64,000 bases of DNA from Parapedobacter sp042666505 (GTDB lineage: Bacteria > Bacteroidota > Bacteroidia > Sphingobacteriales > Sphingobacteriaceae). The stretch spans positions 310,001 through 374,000 of the forward strand of contig NZ_JBHTDN010000001.1 in the NCBI RefSeq assembly GCF_042666505.1, given 5' to 3'. The notes beneath the pieces are model-generated. The model did not search any database. It was not told the DNA's origin and was given only the letters and a program-made list of their open reading frames with translations. This document shows, piece by piece, positions 51,683-60,841 of the stretch; position 1 is the stretch's first letter, and every line of letters starts with the position of its first letter. Both the position numbers and the translations under genes were made by a program.

Positions 51683-53101
51683 ATGAAACGTAGAGATTTT
51701 TTCAGGAACACGGCCCTGGTGGCTGCGGGCTCTGCCGTGATTTCTCCTTTGCGATCCGGTGCGACTCCCGGATCCCCGCGGCTATTCGACCGGGAGGCAA
51801 AAAAAACGGCAAAAAATATCATCTTCATGGTTAGCGATGGCATGAGCACAGGTACGTTGAGTATGGCTAACATGCTTAGTGAGCGGCGGGACGGGAAGTT
51901 GTGCACATGGATGAATTTATATAAGGAGGGAAATGCCGTACGGGGGTTGATGGACACGGCATCGGCGAACAGCCTGGTGACCGATTCAGCAGCTGCGAGT
52001 TCTTCGTGGGGAGGCGGAGTACGGGTGAATAACGGGACGTTAAATGTCACGCCTGACGGTGCCCGGCCTACACCCATTTTGCAGAAATTTAAAGCTGCGG
52101 GAAAGTCCGTCGGATGCGTGACGACCGTGCCGATTACGCATGCTACACCAGCCGGATTCTGCGTCAACAGTGACAGCCGTGGCGATCAGGCCGAGATTGC
52201 ACTGATGTACCATGATCTGCGTTTTGACGTGATGATGGGAGGTGGAACGGATTTTTTCAGTGCCGATATGCGTAAAGACAAGCAGGACGTCTTTGGTAAA
52301 TTTGCCACGAGCGGTTTTACCGTTGTTAAAACACGGGATGAAATGCTTGCTGCCGGCGTTTCTAAAAAGCCGCTTCTCGGGGTGTTCCATGCCGATGGCT
52401 TGCCGTATGCATTAGACCGGGAGCATGATGAAGCGCTGAAAACTGGTACGCCCTCGTTGACGGAAATGGTAGCTACCGCCATCGGTTGCTTGAAGCAGAA
52501 CCCTAAAGGATTTGTTCTGCAAATTGAAGCCGGAAAGGTGGATTGGGGTGCTCATGCCAATGATATCGGGGCGTTGATCTACGATCAATTGGAATTTGAC
52601 AAAGCACTGGCAACGGTGATTGATTTTGCCGAAAAGGACGGTGAAACCTTGGTAATCGTGACGACCGACCACGGCAATGCGAATCCCGGACTGTTTGGCG
52701 CAACCGCCAATTTTGAACGAATTATGGGTTTCAAGCACACCAATGAGTGGGTGTTGCAAGGAATCGACAGGGACTTTAACGCGAATCAGGTGCGGGAGCG
52801 CATTGAATATGCGCACGGATACGCAATCAATGCGGATGAGGCCGTGCGGTTACTTAGTCATTATGTGACCGATCGGGGAGAAGATGGATTGTATAATCCC
52901 TATAAATTACCATTTGCCGATTTTGCCGAAATACAGCGGAAATATACATCGATCGGTTGGGCGGGAACCGGACATTCCGGTGATCACGTGGAAGTTGCAG
53001 CCTACGGCGCCGGAGCTGACCTGCTCACGCCATTTGTGCGTAACACCGACCTTCACTACCTGATGCTGAAAGCGGCTAATGTCAAAAACACTCAGATCTG
53101 A
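51683..53101 (+). CDS. Tat-exported alkaline phosphatase (PhoA family)
   Basis: The ATG at 51683 gives MKRRDFFRNTALVAAGSAV, a twin-arginine signal; the in-frame TTG at 51662 is less likely. The 472-residue enzyme shows the first metal-binding Asp in MVSDGMSTG, the nucleophile Ser in TDSAAASSS, Asp-His in VTTDHGNANPG and a late His in GTGHSGDHVEV. It releases phosphate from monoesters in the periplasm. Its 3' end overlaps the convergent HAD gene by 10 bases (53092-53101). Confidence 0.92.
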   Translation: MKRRDFFRNTALVAAGSAVISPLRSGATPGSPRLFDREAKKTAKNIIFMVSDGMSTGTLSMANMLSERRDGKLCTWMNLYKEGNAVRGLMDTASANSLVTDSAAASSSWGGGVRVNNGTLNVTPDGARPTPILQKFKAAGKSVGCVTTVPITHATPAGFCVNSDSRGDQAEIALMYHDLRFDVMMGGGTDFFSADMRKDKQDVFGKFATSGFTVVKTRDEMLAAGVSKKPLLGVFHADGLPYALDREHDEALKTGTPSLTEMVATAIGCLKQNPKGFVLQIEAGKVDWGAHANDIGALIYDQLEFDKALATVIDFAEKDGETLVIVTTDHGNANPGLFGATANFERIMGFKHTNEWVLQGIDRDFNANQVRERIEYAHGYAINADEAVRLLSHYVTDRGEDGLYNPYKLPFADFAEIQRKYTSIGWAGTGHSGDHVEVAAYGAGADLLTPFVRNTDLHYLMLKAANVKNTQI

Positions 53102-53715
53102 TCGATACGAACCCAATCCATACCGGCGGCAATGGCGCTCTGTACTCCGGGATTGCCATCTTCAAAAACTAGGCAGTCTTGGGGCGCAACGCCCAGTTGT
53201 TGTGCGGCACGTAGAAACGGATCGGCATAGGGTTTTCCGCGGTCGGTTTCACCGGCGCAAACCAGGGTTTCAATGGTGTTGATCAGCCCGATGGCGGTAA
53301 GTGTTTGCGTAACGGTATTCCGGCTGCCACCGGATACTACGCCAATGCGAACTTTGCCCACGTGGTTCTTCAGGTGTTGCACCACAAAATCCACGGGTTG
53401 GGTTTTCGATACATAGTGCGTCAGGAATATCGACGATTTTGTTGCAGCAAATTCATGGGGTGGTACCTGAGTGCCATACCGCTTGTTGATTTCCTCCGCT
53501 ATGAGCACCGTTGGCCAGCCTGCCAGCTCATCAACGATCGCCGTATCCAAATCAATACCGTATTGGGCGGCGGCGTGACGGTATGCAGCCCGGTGCATGG
53601 GCATATTGTCTGCCAGCGTTCCGTCACAATCATATAAATACGCCAGGTAATTTTTCTGTTGGCTCACCTGGGTGAGAATTTCAAGTTTTTTGGGTGCTAC
53701 GATCTCGGTGGTCAT
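53092..53715 (-). CDS. HAD-superfamily phosphatase / beta-phosphoglucomutase-like protein
   Basis: This 207-residue protein has HAD motif I as YDCDGTLADN, with both Asp residues present and a hydrophobic cap start (MPMHRAAYRHAAAQYGI). Motif II is in VVSGGS, motif III Lys in TDRGKPYADPFL and motif IV in VFEDGNPGVQSAIAAGM. The layout fits the beta-phosphoglucomutase-like subfamily, so it may be a sugar phosphatase or mutase. Its ATG overlaps the proline dehydrogenase stop in the ATGA form (53712-53715), so the two are translationally coupled. Confidence 0.86.
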   Translation of the reverse strand: MTTEIVAPKKLEILTQVSQQKNYLAYLYDCDGTLADNMPMHRAAYRHAAAQYGIDLDTAIVDELAGWPTVLIAEEINKRYGTQVPPHEFAATKSSIFLTHYVSKTQPVDFVVQHLKNHVGKVRIGVVSGGSRNTVTQTLTAIGLINTIETLVCAGETDRGKPYADPFLRAAQQLGVAPQDCLVFEDGNPGVQSAIAAGMDWVRIDQI

Positions 53716-54908
53716 TTACTGGATTTCCTTCGTTTTTTTTCTTTGATAATTAATGAGAGTTCGCGTCCGGTCTGCCCGGCGACGGACGTGTTTTCCTGGG
53801 CTCTTCGGAATAAATAGGGCATCACGGCCTTAACCGGTCCGTAAGGCATATATTTTGCAACTTGATAGCCTGCTTCCGCAAGGTTAAAGCTGAGGTTGTC
53901 GCTCATGCCCAGAAGCTGCGCGAAATGGATGTGCGGATGGTTATGCGATAATTGCCGTTTGTCGATCTCTTCGGCTAACAGCCTGCAGCTGGTCTCGTTA
54001 TGGGTGCCAGCCATAAACCCGATTCGGTCCATATGATCTAAACAGAAGCGTAGGGCGGAATTGTAGTCGCGGTCCGTTGCTTCTTTATCGGGTTGGATAG
54101 GTGAGGCATATCCCAGTTCCGCGGCTCTTCCTCGTTCAATTTCCATATACGCTCCGCGTACCAGTTTAGCTCCCAAGAAGAATCCATCAGCCTCTGCGAG
54201 GTAGTAATCCGCTTGGAGAGACGCCAGTTTATCGACCCGGTAAAGTTGGTAGGTGTTATATACGATAGGCGAGGTACGGTTATACAAACGCATCATATCG
54301 CGGGCAATGTCGTCGATCGCTTGCTGTATCCACGAGTGTTCCGCATCGATCAATACGCGGATGTTGCCGTCATGGCAGGCCTTGCATATACGGTCAATGC
54401 GATGTTTGACGCGATTGTATTCCGTTGTTTCCTGTTCGTTAAGGGAAAGGTCGGCATTTACTTTTTCGAACAATGCAAAACGTCCCAACCCCGAGGGCTT
54501 AAATACGGAAAACGATATATTAGGATTGCGTTGCGCATATTCGATCGTACGCAATATTTCGTCGCATGTTTCGTCAAAGGCTGCCTCGTTATCTTCGCCT
54601 TCAACTGAATAGTCGAGAATGGTTTCTACGCGTTGATTCGCTAGTCGATCGATGGCGGGGAGGCAGCCCTCAATGGTTTCTCCGCCACAGAAATGATCGA
54701 AAATGGTGTTGCGAATCAGGCCGGTAATGGGCAAACCGATATTCAGCGCAAAGTTGGTAATGGGCGGACCCACCTTGGTCAGAAAGTTACTGCTAATAAT
54801 TTTGAATAGCCAGTAAGCTTTGTCCAGGTCTCGATTGCTTTTACTCCTGAACGCAATTTTAGTATTTTCAAACGAGAGTGAACCTCGTTGCTCCGTTTGT
54901 TGGGACAT
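53712..54908 (-). CDS. Proline dehydrogenase (FAD-dependent)
   Basis: The ATG at 54908 is chosen over a TTG at 54920, and a good promoter lies just upstream. The 398-residue single-domain enzyme has the proline oxidase barrel: VRVLIDAEHSWIQQAIDDI-like NIRVLIDAEHSWIQQ, KLVRGAYMEIERGRA, AGTHNETS and the C-terminal YMPYGPVKAVMPYLFRRAQE with the RRxxEN-type arginines. It oxidises proline to pyrroline-5-carboxylate and passes electrons to the respiratory chain. P5C dehydrogenase is not nearby. Confidence 0.94.
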   Translation of the reverse strand: MSQQTEQRGSLSFENTKIAFRSKSNRDLDKAYWLFKIISSNFLTKVGPPITNFALNIGLPITGLIRNTIFDHFCGGETIEGCLPAIDRLANQRVETILDYSVEGEDNEAAFDETCDEILRTIEYAQRNPNISFSVFKPSGLGRFALFEKVNADLSLNEQETTEYNRVKHRIDRICKACHDGNIRVLIDAEHSWIQQAIDDIARDMMRLYNRTSPIVYNTYQLYRVDKLASLQADYYLAEADGFFLGAKLVRGAYMEIERGRAAELGYASPIQPDKEATDRDYNSALRFCLDHMDRIGFMAGTHNETSCRLLAEEIDKRQLSHNHPHIHFAQLLGMSDNLSFNLAEAGYQVAKYMPYGPVKAVMPYLFRRAQENTSVAGQTGRELSLIIKEKKRRKSSK

Positions 54909-54928
54909 GGATGTGTGCAATTTGGCGG

Positions 54929-54959
54929 CAAAATTAAGGATACTTCAGATTCTTTACAA
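54929..54959 (-). promoter_or_regulatory. Promoter of the proline dehydrogenase gene
   Basis: On the minus strand TTG (54959-54957), a 20-base spacer and TAATTTTG (54936-54929) match the consensus. The ATG at 54908 lies about 20 bases further on. Confidence 0.6.
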
Positions 54960-55104
54960 GTTTGTTTTGGATTGAACCTGCCCGGTCTACGCCTGCGGCT
55001 CGCAAGCATCGAATCCTTCGCGCGTCGTTTGTGTCTCGGCGAGCTTGCTTCGTGGCAGGCTAGAACACCGGCGTGAGCGGATCTTGTCCAGACTCATTTT
55101 TTTA

Positions 55105-55138
55105 TTTGCATGCGAAAGAAATAATTTGTGTATCTTTG
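55105..55138 (+). promoter_or_regulatory. Promoter of the PurF-like gene
   Basis: TTTG at 55105-55108, a 22-base spacer and TATCTTTG at 55131-55138 are close to consensus. Transcription would begin about 10 bases before the ATG at 55156, which rules out the longer frame that starts at 55045. Confidence 0.65.
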
Positions 55139-55155
55139 TGCACTCAAAGCATAAC

Positions 55156-57066
55156 ATGAGTGACGCTATCAAACACGAGTGCGGTATCGCACTGATTCGC
55201 CTGTTAAAACCCCTTTCATATTATCAGGAAAAATACGGTACGGCCTTATATGGCATCAATAAACTGTACCTATTGATGGAGAAACAGCACAATCGGGGGC
55301 AAGATGGGGCAGGCATTGCTACCATCAAACTCGACGTAAAGCCCGGAAGCCGCTACATCAGCCGTTATCGGTCAATGGCCCCCAACGCAGTAGCTGACAT
55401 TTTCGAGTATGTGCAAAGGAAGTTTGCCACGGTGCAACGGGCTTATCCCGACCGGTTTTCCGACAGCCAGTGGCTAAAGAACAACGTGAGTTTTACAGGT
55501 GAGGTATTGATGGGGCACCTGCGATACGGTACACATGGTAAGAATAGCATCGAGAATTGCCATCCGTTTCTCCGTCAGAACAACTGGATGACACGTAATC
55601 TGGTCATCGCCGGCAATTTTAACATGACCAATGTGGATGAATTGCTTGAACAACTTTACGAACTGGGCCAGCATCCCAAGGAAAAGGCGGATACCGTGAC
55701 CGTATTGGAGAAAATCGGTCACTTTCTGGATGCTGAAAATCAAGAGCAGTTCGACAAGTTCAAGCAAAAAGGATATAGTAATGTTGAAATCAGTGCACTA
55801 ATTGCCGAGCACCTGGATGTAGCACGGATTCTGCGTAAATCGGCCAAGACGTGGGACGGCGGTTATACCATCAGCGGTATCGTTGGGCACGGGGACGCGT
55901 TCGTGATGCGTGATCCGGCAGGGATCCGACCAGCCTATTATTACGTTAACGATGAAGTAGTGGTGGTTACATCCGAAAGGCCGGCTATTCAAACCGCTTT
56001 CAATGTAAAGTTTGAAGAAATCAACGAGATAAAGCCGGGTTATGCCTTGATCGTGAAAAAGGACGGAACAATTACCGAGGAGATGTTCCGGGAGCCCGTG
56101 GAAAAAAAATCATGCTCATTTGAGCGGATTTATTTCTCTCGAGGCAGTGATGCGGCCATTTATCAAGAACGCAAACATCTGGGGCGGTTGCTATGTCCGC
56201 AGATATTGGATGCGATTAACTATGACATAAAAAATACGGTTTTTTCCTACATTCCTAATACCGCGGAAGTTGCTTTCTACGGACTGGGAGAGGGGATTAA
56301 TGATTACGTTCGCAAATTACAGAAAGACACCCTACTTAATCGGGCCGATAAAATATCGGACGAAGAGTTGAACGAAATGCTGAGCATTAAGCCGCGGTTT
56401 GAGAAACTCAATATCAAGGATGCGAAGCTGCGTACATTCATCACACAGGATGCGGATCGTCAAGACATGGTGCAACACGTATACGATACGACCTACGGCA
56501 TCGTGAGAGACCATCAGGATACCATTGTAGCGGTAGACGACTCCATTGTACGGGGGACCACGCTCAAGCAGAGCATTCTTACTATTCTTGATCGCTTAAA
56601 TCCGAAAAAAATCATCATCGTATCTTCTGCCCCTCAGATTCGCTACCCCGACTGTTATGGCATCGATATGTCGCGGCTTGGGGAGTTCGTTGCGTTTGAA
56701 GCGGCCGTCTCACTTTTGTACAAGAAGGGACTGGGCGATGTCATCGAAAAAGTTTACCATCAATGCGTAGCTTCGCTGGAACTACCCAAAGCGGATGTAG
56801 AAAACTATGTGAAGGCGATTTATGCGCCGTTTACGGATGAAGAGATTTCCAAGGAGATTGCCGGTATCATCCGAGGCACGCATATCCAAGCGGACGTGGA
56901 GGTGATTTATCAGAAGCTGGAAAACCTGCATGTTGCTTGTCCGGGGCATAAAGGCGATTGGTATTTTTCGGGAGATTACCCAACGCCAGGTGGCAATCGG
57001 GTTGTCAACCGTGCGTATATGAATTGGGTGGAGGGAAAAAATGTCCGGGCCTATTTTAGTGCCTAA
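55156..57066 (+). CDS. Amidophosphoribosyltransferase-like protein (long PurF paralogue)
   Basis: The 636-residue product begins MSDAIKHECGIALIRLL, so the nucleophilic Cys at position 9 would be exposed by removal of a short propeptide, as in Bacillus-type PurF. The Ntn glutaminase domain (GQDGAGIATIKL, GHLRYGTHGKNSIENCHPF) is followed by a phosphoribosyltransferase domain with the PRPP loop VAVDDSIVRGTTLKQSIL. Normal PurF is about 470-510 residues. The extra length lies mainly in an insert in the first domain and in the C-terminal part. Bacteroidota often carry this longer form alongside ordinary PurF, so it may have a related but distinct role. Confidence 0.85.
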   Translation: MSDAIKHECGIALIRLLKPLSYYQEKYGTALYGINKLYLLMEKQHNRGQDGAGIATIKLDVKPGSRYISRYRSMAPNAVADIFEYVQRKFATVQRAYPDRFSDSQWLKNNVSFTGEVLMGHLRYGTHGKNSIENCHPFLRQNNWMTRNLVIAGNFNMTNVDELLEQLYELGQHPKEKADTVTVLEKIGHFLDAENQEQFDKFKQKGYSNVEISALIAEHLDVARILRKSAKTWDGGYTISGIVGHGDAFVMRDPAGIRPAYYYVNDEVVVVTSERPAIQTAFNVKFEEINEIKPGYALIVKKDGTITEEMFREPVEKKSCSFERIYFSRGSDAAIYQERKHLGRLLCPQILDAINYDIKNTVFSYIPNTAEVAFYGLGEGINDYVRKLQKDTLLNRADKISDEELNEMLSIKPRFEKLNIKDAKLRTFITQDADRQDMVQHVYDTTYGIVRDHQDTIVAVDDSIVRGTTLKQSILTILDRLNPKKIIIVSSAPQIRYPDCYGIDMSRLGEFVAFEAAVSLLYKKGLGDVIEKVYHQCVASLELPKADVENYVKAIYAPFTDEEISKEIAGIIRGTHIQADVEVIYQKLENLHVACPGHKGDWYFSGDYPTPGGNRVVNRAYMNWVEGKNVRAYFSA

Positions 57067-57121
57067 CGATCCGAACTCCGGGTTACGTTTTGTTTTCTGA
57101 TTTTTCGGACTTGGTTTTCAC

Positions 57122-58096
57122 CTACAAATCAAATAGATTACGGATTTTCTTTTCATCCATTGCCATTTGATCAATCATTTCCTGCATGGTATTAAACCAC
57201 TGGTCGTGCCTGATAAAATGAAGGAAATTTATACGCAACGTTTTTCCATAAATATCCGAATGGAAATCGAATAAGTGTACTTCAATGCTTCTGTTAAGGC
57301 CATCGACGGTTGGCCGGGTGCCGATATATCCCATCCCCTTGACCACGTGTTCAGGGGGATTAGGTTGATAAACACCGGTACCAATGTTCGCCAGATCGAT
57401 AACGGCAGCTTCTACGGCATAAATTCCGTAAGCAGGGATAAGTTTGTAATTTTCGAGTACCTGCAGGTTGGCCGTGGGATAGCCGATGTTGCGGCCCAAC
57501 TGATTACCGCGTACAACCTTGCCGGTCAGTTGAAAGGGATGTCCTAAGTAACTGTTTGCCGTGGCGATATCGCCTTTAATCAAAGCCTCCCGAATTTTAG
57601 TGGACGAGACGGCGACGTCGTTAATATCCTGCTCGGGGATTTGTTCGACGGTATAACCATAGATTTCAGCATGATCTACCAAATCGGCGAGTGATCCGCT
57701 GCGATCTTTTCCAAAGCGATGGTCATAGCCGATGACAATCTTTTTAGTGCCTATTTTACCGACGAGGACGTCCCGGATGTACGCTTCCGGCGACTGGTTG
57801 GAAAAATCGCGCGTAAAGGGTGTGATGATAAGGTGATCGATGCCCGCACCGGCCAGGAGTTCTACTTTTTCTTCGATATCGCTGATGAGTCGCAGACTGT
57901 CGTCTTCGGGATGTAAAATCATTCGCGGGTGGGGAAAGAAGGTGAGCAGCACGGTTTCGCCTCCGCTCTCCCGGGCACAGTCCTTGAGCGTGCTCAATAT
58001 TTTCTGATGCCCTACGTGTACGCCATCGAATGTGCCGATGGTTACTACGGCGTTATTTAACGGGCTAAAATCCTCAAGGTTTCTGTATATCTTCAT
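57122..58096 (-). CDS. ribF: Bifunctional riboflavin kinase / FAD synthetase
   Basis: This 324-residue protein has the N-terminal FMN adenylyltransferase domain (VVTIGTFDGVHVGHQKIL, with VIGYDHRFGKDRSG later). Its C-terminal flavokinase domain follows (GKVVRGNQLGRNIGYPTANL and YGIYAVE). It makes FMN and FAD from riboflavin in the cytoplasm. Its ATG overlaps the truB stop by 4 bases. This is the last gene of the ftsX-uppP-truB-ribF operon and converges with the PurF-like gene 55 bases away. Confidence 0.96.
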   Translation of the reverse strand: MKIYRNLEDFSPLNNAVVTIGTFDGVHVGHQKILSTLKDCARESGGETVLLTFFPHPRMILHPEDDSLRLISDIEEKVELLAGAGIDHLIITPFTRDFSNQSPEAYIRDVLVGKIGTKKIVIGYDHRFGKDRSGSLADLVDHAEIYGYTVEQIPEQDINDVAVSSTKIREALIKGDIATANSYLGHPFQLTGKVVRGNQLGRNIGYPTANLQVLENYKLIPAYGIYAVEAAVIDLANIGTGVYQPNPPEHVVKGMGYIGTRPTVDGLNRSIEVHLFDFHSDIYGKTLRINFLHFIRHDQWFNTMQEMIDQMAMDEKKIRNLFDL

Positions 58097-58809
58097 TGTG
58101 ATGATGCAACGGTAAATTCCTTGATACTGTTCACCAAATCGCTCACTTGCCAGGCGTCGTTTACGTGGAAATCGCCACTCTTCGTTCGTCTCAGGCGACT
58201 CAGATGCGCACCATTGTTCATGGCTTTGCCGAAATCATGCGCCAGCGACCGGATGTAGGTGCCTTTGCTACACACCACTCTGAAATCCACATCCGGCATG
58301 GCGATACGTGTTATCTCAAATTCGTAAATATGCACACGTCGCGATTTAACGTCAACCGATTCCCCGCGCCGTGCCTTTTCATATACCCGTTCGCCATCCA
58401 TTTTGATGGCCGAATGAGCGGGAGGGATCTGCTCAATTTCACCCAGAAAAGAAGCAGCCGTTTCTATGATTTCATTTTCATCGATGGCCGACCAGTCAAA
58501 ACGGGCATCGATGTCCCGTTCCAGATCGTAGGAAGGAGTCGTAGCCCCTAGGGTGATCGTTCCTATGTATTCTTTTTCCTCGGCCTGAAACTCGTCAATG
58601 CGCTTTGTGAACTTCCCGGTGCAGACAACCAATAATCCCGTTGCCAACGGATCCAGTGTGCCCGCATGCCCCACCTTTATTTTCAACGGCTTGATGGCAT
58701 TCCGGATTTTTCGCACCACGTCGAAACTGGTCCAGCGAATGGGTTTGTCAACCAACAGTATTTCGCCGTCGGCAAAGTTAAATATACGGGGCGTTCCGGT
58801 GGTTTCCAT
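58093..58809 (-). CDS. truB: tRNA pseudouridine-55 synthase
   Basis: The ATG at 58809 overlaps the uppP stop by one base (TAATG) and gives METTGTPRIFNF; the upstream in-frame extension lies within uppP and is rejected. The 238-residue enzyme has the catalytic Asp in HAGTLDPLATGLLVV, preceded by KPIRWTSFDVVRKIR, and the RSLAHDFGKAMNNGAHLSRL block. It modifies U55 in the T-loop of tRNA. It lacks a long PUA-type C-terminal domain. Confidence 0.95.
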   Translation of the reverse strand: METTGTPRIFNFADGEILLVDKPIRWTSFDVVRKIRNAIKPLKIKVGHAGTLDPLATGLLVVCTGKFTKRIDEFQAEEKEYIGTITLGATTPSYDLERDIDARFDWSAIDENEIIETAASFLGEIEQIPPAHSAIKMDGERVYEKARRGESVDVKSRRVHIYEFEITRIAMPDVDFRVVCSKGTYIRSLAHDFGKAMNNGAHLSRLRRTKSGDFHVNDAWQVSDLVNSIKEFTVASSQ

Positions 58810-59603
58810 TATAGAATCTGCAAACTGTGTCCGCTTGCCAGCATGATTAGAATAATTCCGCCGACAACGATGCGATACCAACCAAATGCCTTAAAGCCAT
58901 ATTTGGATACCACACCGATGAATGATTTGATAGCGATGATCGCCACCACAAATCCTACCGCGTTGCCAATGACAAGTTGGTTGATTTCGGTGGAGCTTAA
59001 TCCGTTCCCATCATCGAAATGGCCTTTTAGCTTAAGTACCGTAGCGCCAAACATCATCGGCACAGCCAAAAAGAAGGAAAACTCGGCGGCGGCTTTCCGG
59101 GTTAGGTTTTGGGTCATGCCCCCGATAATGGTGCTTGCAGAACGTGACGTGCCCGGTATCAATGCCAGGCATTGAAAGAAACCGATTTTCAACGCTTGCC
59201 AGTAGGAGATCTCGTCGGAGTCATCGATATGGGGACGGTTGAACCATTTATCGACAAATAGCAAAATGACGCCTCCCAGTACCAGCGTAATACCCACTAC
59301 TAAGGGGCTTTCCAGCAACCCATCGATTTCATCGCTGAATAAATAGCCGAAAATAGAGGCAGGAATCGCTGCTACAACAAGTTTGTAATAAAACGAAAGC
59401 GACCGAAAAAACCTGCGGTAATACAACACCAAAACGGATAGGATGGTACCCAATTGGATAGCAATCGTAAACAGTTTAACAAAAGGAGTCGGGGCTATGC
59501 CCATCAACGCGGTTGCAATGATCATATGACCGGTTGATGAAACCGGCAGAAATTCCGTGAGGCCCTCGATGATGGCCAACACAATCACTTCGAATAAGGT
59601 CAT
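58809..59603 (-). CDS. uppP: Undecaprenyl-diphosphatase (UppP/BacA)
   Basis: This 264-residue membrane protein has about eight helices. The two family motifs EGLTEFLPVSSTGHM and PGTSRSASTIIGG form the active site. It dephosphorylates undecaprenyl pyrophosphate and so recycles the lipid carrier for peptidoglycan and other wall polymers. Its start overlaps the DUF3098 stop by one base and its stop overlaps the truB start. Confidence 0.95.
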   Translation of the reverse strand: MTLFEVIVLAIIEGLTEFLPVSSTGHMIIATALMGIAPTPFVKLFTIAIQLGTILSVLVLYYRRFFRSLSFYYKLVVAAIPASIFGYLFSDEIDGLLESPLVVGITLVLGGVILLFVDKWFNRPHIDDSDEISYWQALKIGFFQCLALIPGTSRSASTIIGGMTQNLTRKAAAEFSFFLAVPMMFGATVLKLKGHFDDGNGLSSTEINQLVIGNAVGFVVAIIAIKSFIGVVSKYGFKAFGWYRIVVGGIILIMLASGHSLQIL

Positions 59604-59842
59604 TAACTTTTTTCGGAATTTTTAGGTTTTATCAAAATGGATACGACGCCCAGTGCGAAGCCAATAACAACAACCAAAGGAGCCAAAGTGATTTTGGTAA
59701 AACTATAGATGTCCTCCGTGCCCATCATCAGAATAAATCCGAGGGTGACCACTGCAATGCTTAACAAAAAAAACTGATAGTTCCGTTTACCGAACACTAA
59801 GGATGATTTTTGTTCTTGCGGAGATTTTTTATATGGTGACAT
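59603..59842 (-). CDS. DUF3098 small membrane protein
   Basis: This 79-residue protein has two membrane helices (NYQFFLLSIAVVTLGFILMM and LAPLVVVIGFALGVVSILI) joined by a short polar segment (GTEDIYSFTKI), with a charged N-terminus and C-terminus. It matches the DUF3098 proteins found between ftsX and uppP in Bacteroidota. Function is unknown. It is 9 bases after ftsX and overlaps uppP by one base, so it is tightly co-expressed. Confidence 0.85.
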   Translation of the reverse strand: MSPYKKSPQEQKSSLVFGKRNYQFFLLSIAVVTLGFILMMGTEDIYSFTKITLAPLVVVIGFALGVVSILIKPKNSEKS

Positions 59843-59851
59843 AAGCTATAA

Positions 59852-60730
59852 TTATCGATACAGTTCGTTTGATTTCAGCCGAAGATACTTACCCACGGCA
59901 AAATAAGTGCTCAATCCGGAAATAAGAATACCTAATAAGGTTACAATCACGAAAATGGCAATAAATTCAAACCAATTGCGGAGGAACACCAATTCGGGAA
60001 CTTCACGCTGCCCGAGGTGCAGCGTAAGCAAGAGGAGCAAAATAGCAATGAGGGCGCCTAACAGTCCGTGCAGGATGCCATAACCTATAAACGGGCGCCT
60101 GATAAAACCTTTGGTTGCACCTACCATCTGCATACTTTTGATTAAAAAGCGCTGCGAATAGATGGCCAGCCGGATGGTATTGTTAATGAGCGCAACGGCA
60201 ATGATTAATAAAAGGGCGGTAAAGGCAAGGATGACGATTCCAATGGTCCGTATGTTTTTGTTGACCATGTCGATGAGTGACTCTTGGTAGACGACCTCTT
60301 TTACCATTTCGTTGGCGGATACCTTTTTAATAAACGTTTCGATGCTATCGGTGTTGGCGTAATCGGCTTTTAAATAGATATCAATGGAGGAAAGCAAGGG
60401 ATTATGCCCGAGAAATTCCACGAAGTCTTCCCCCAGTTCCTGGGAGAGATTTTTCGCAGCTAACTCCTTACTGATGTACTCGGAACGGAGTACATAGGCA
60501 TCGGATTCCAGTTCTTTCTGGTAGGCGAGTACATTTCCCTCGGTTACACCTTCTTTCATGATGATGTTGAGTACGATATTCTCCTTCACATAATTGGAAA
60601 GGTTTTTCGCATGAACGAGTAGGAGGCCCAACAGGCCTGTCATCAACAGCACCAACGCAATACTGATGACCGTGGAAATGTATACAGATTTGGTCTTTTT
60701 TGAGGATGTACTTACTTCATATACTTCCAT
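59852..60730 (-). CDS. ftsX: Cell-division ABC transporter permease FtsX
   Basis: This 292-residue protein has an N-terminal membrane helix (ISTVISIALVLLMTGLLGLL), a periplasmic domain of about 120 residues (KEGVTEGNVLAYQKELESDA) and three more helices, with the FtsX signature MQMVGATKGFIRRPF after the second. With FtsE it transmits ATP hydrolysis to peptidoglycan hydrolases during division. ftsE is not adjacent. A TACTTTCG box on the minus strand (60756-60749) is a weak promoter candidate. Confidence 0.93.
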   Translation of the reverse strand: MEVYEVSTSSKKTKSVYISTVISIALVLLMTGLLGLLLVHAKNLSNYVKENIVLNIIMKEGVTEGNVLAYQKELESDAYVLRSEYISKELAAKNLSQELGEDFVEFLGHNPLLSSIDIYLKADYANTDSIETFIKKVSANEMVKEVVYQESLIDMVNKNIRTIGIVILAFTALLLIIAVALINNTIRLAIYSQRFLIKSMQMVGATKGFIRRPFIGYGILHGLLGALIAILLLLLTLHLGQREVPELVFLRNWFEFIAIFVIVTLLGILISGLSTYFAVGKYLRLKSNELYR

Positions 60731-60757
60731 AGCCGGCTATTTTCGTTGCGAAAGTAA

Positions 60758-60816
60758 TGAATTGGGGCGAGAAATGTACTATCTGGCAAGCAGAAAATAC
60801 ATTCGGCCCCAATTCA
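60758..60816. repeat. 11-bp inverted repeat TGAATTGGGGC ... GCCCCAATTCA
   Basis: A perfect 11-bp stem (60758-60768 with 60806-60816) encloses 37 bases between the efflux gene stop and the ftsX start. It is followed on the + strand by TAAAAAA, which on the minus strand means a T run precedes the stem. It could be a terminator for the efflux gene or a regulatory site for ftsX. Confidence 0.45.
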
Positions 60817-60841
60817 TAAAAAAGACGCCACGACCTGCAAA

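Noticed and set aside
55045..55155. An N-terminal extension of the PurF-like protein
   Set aside because: A near-consensus -7 box at 55131-55138 lies inside it, and the catalytic Cys needs to be close to the N-terminus.
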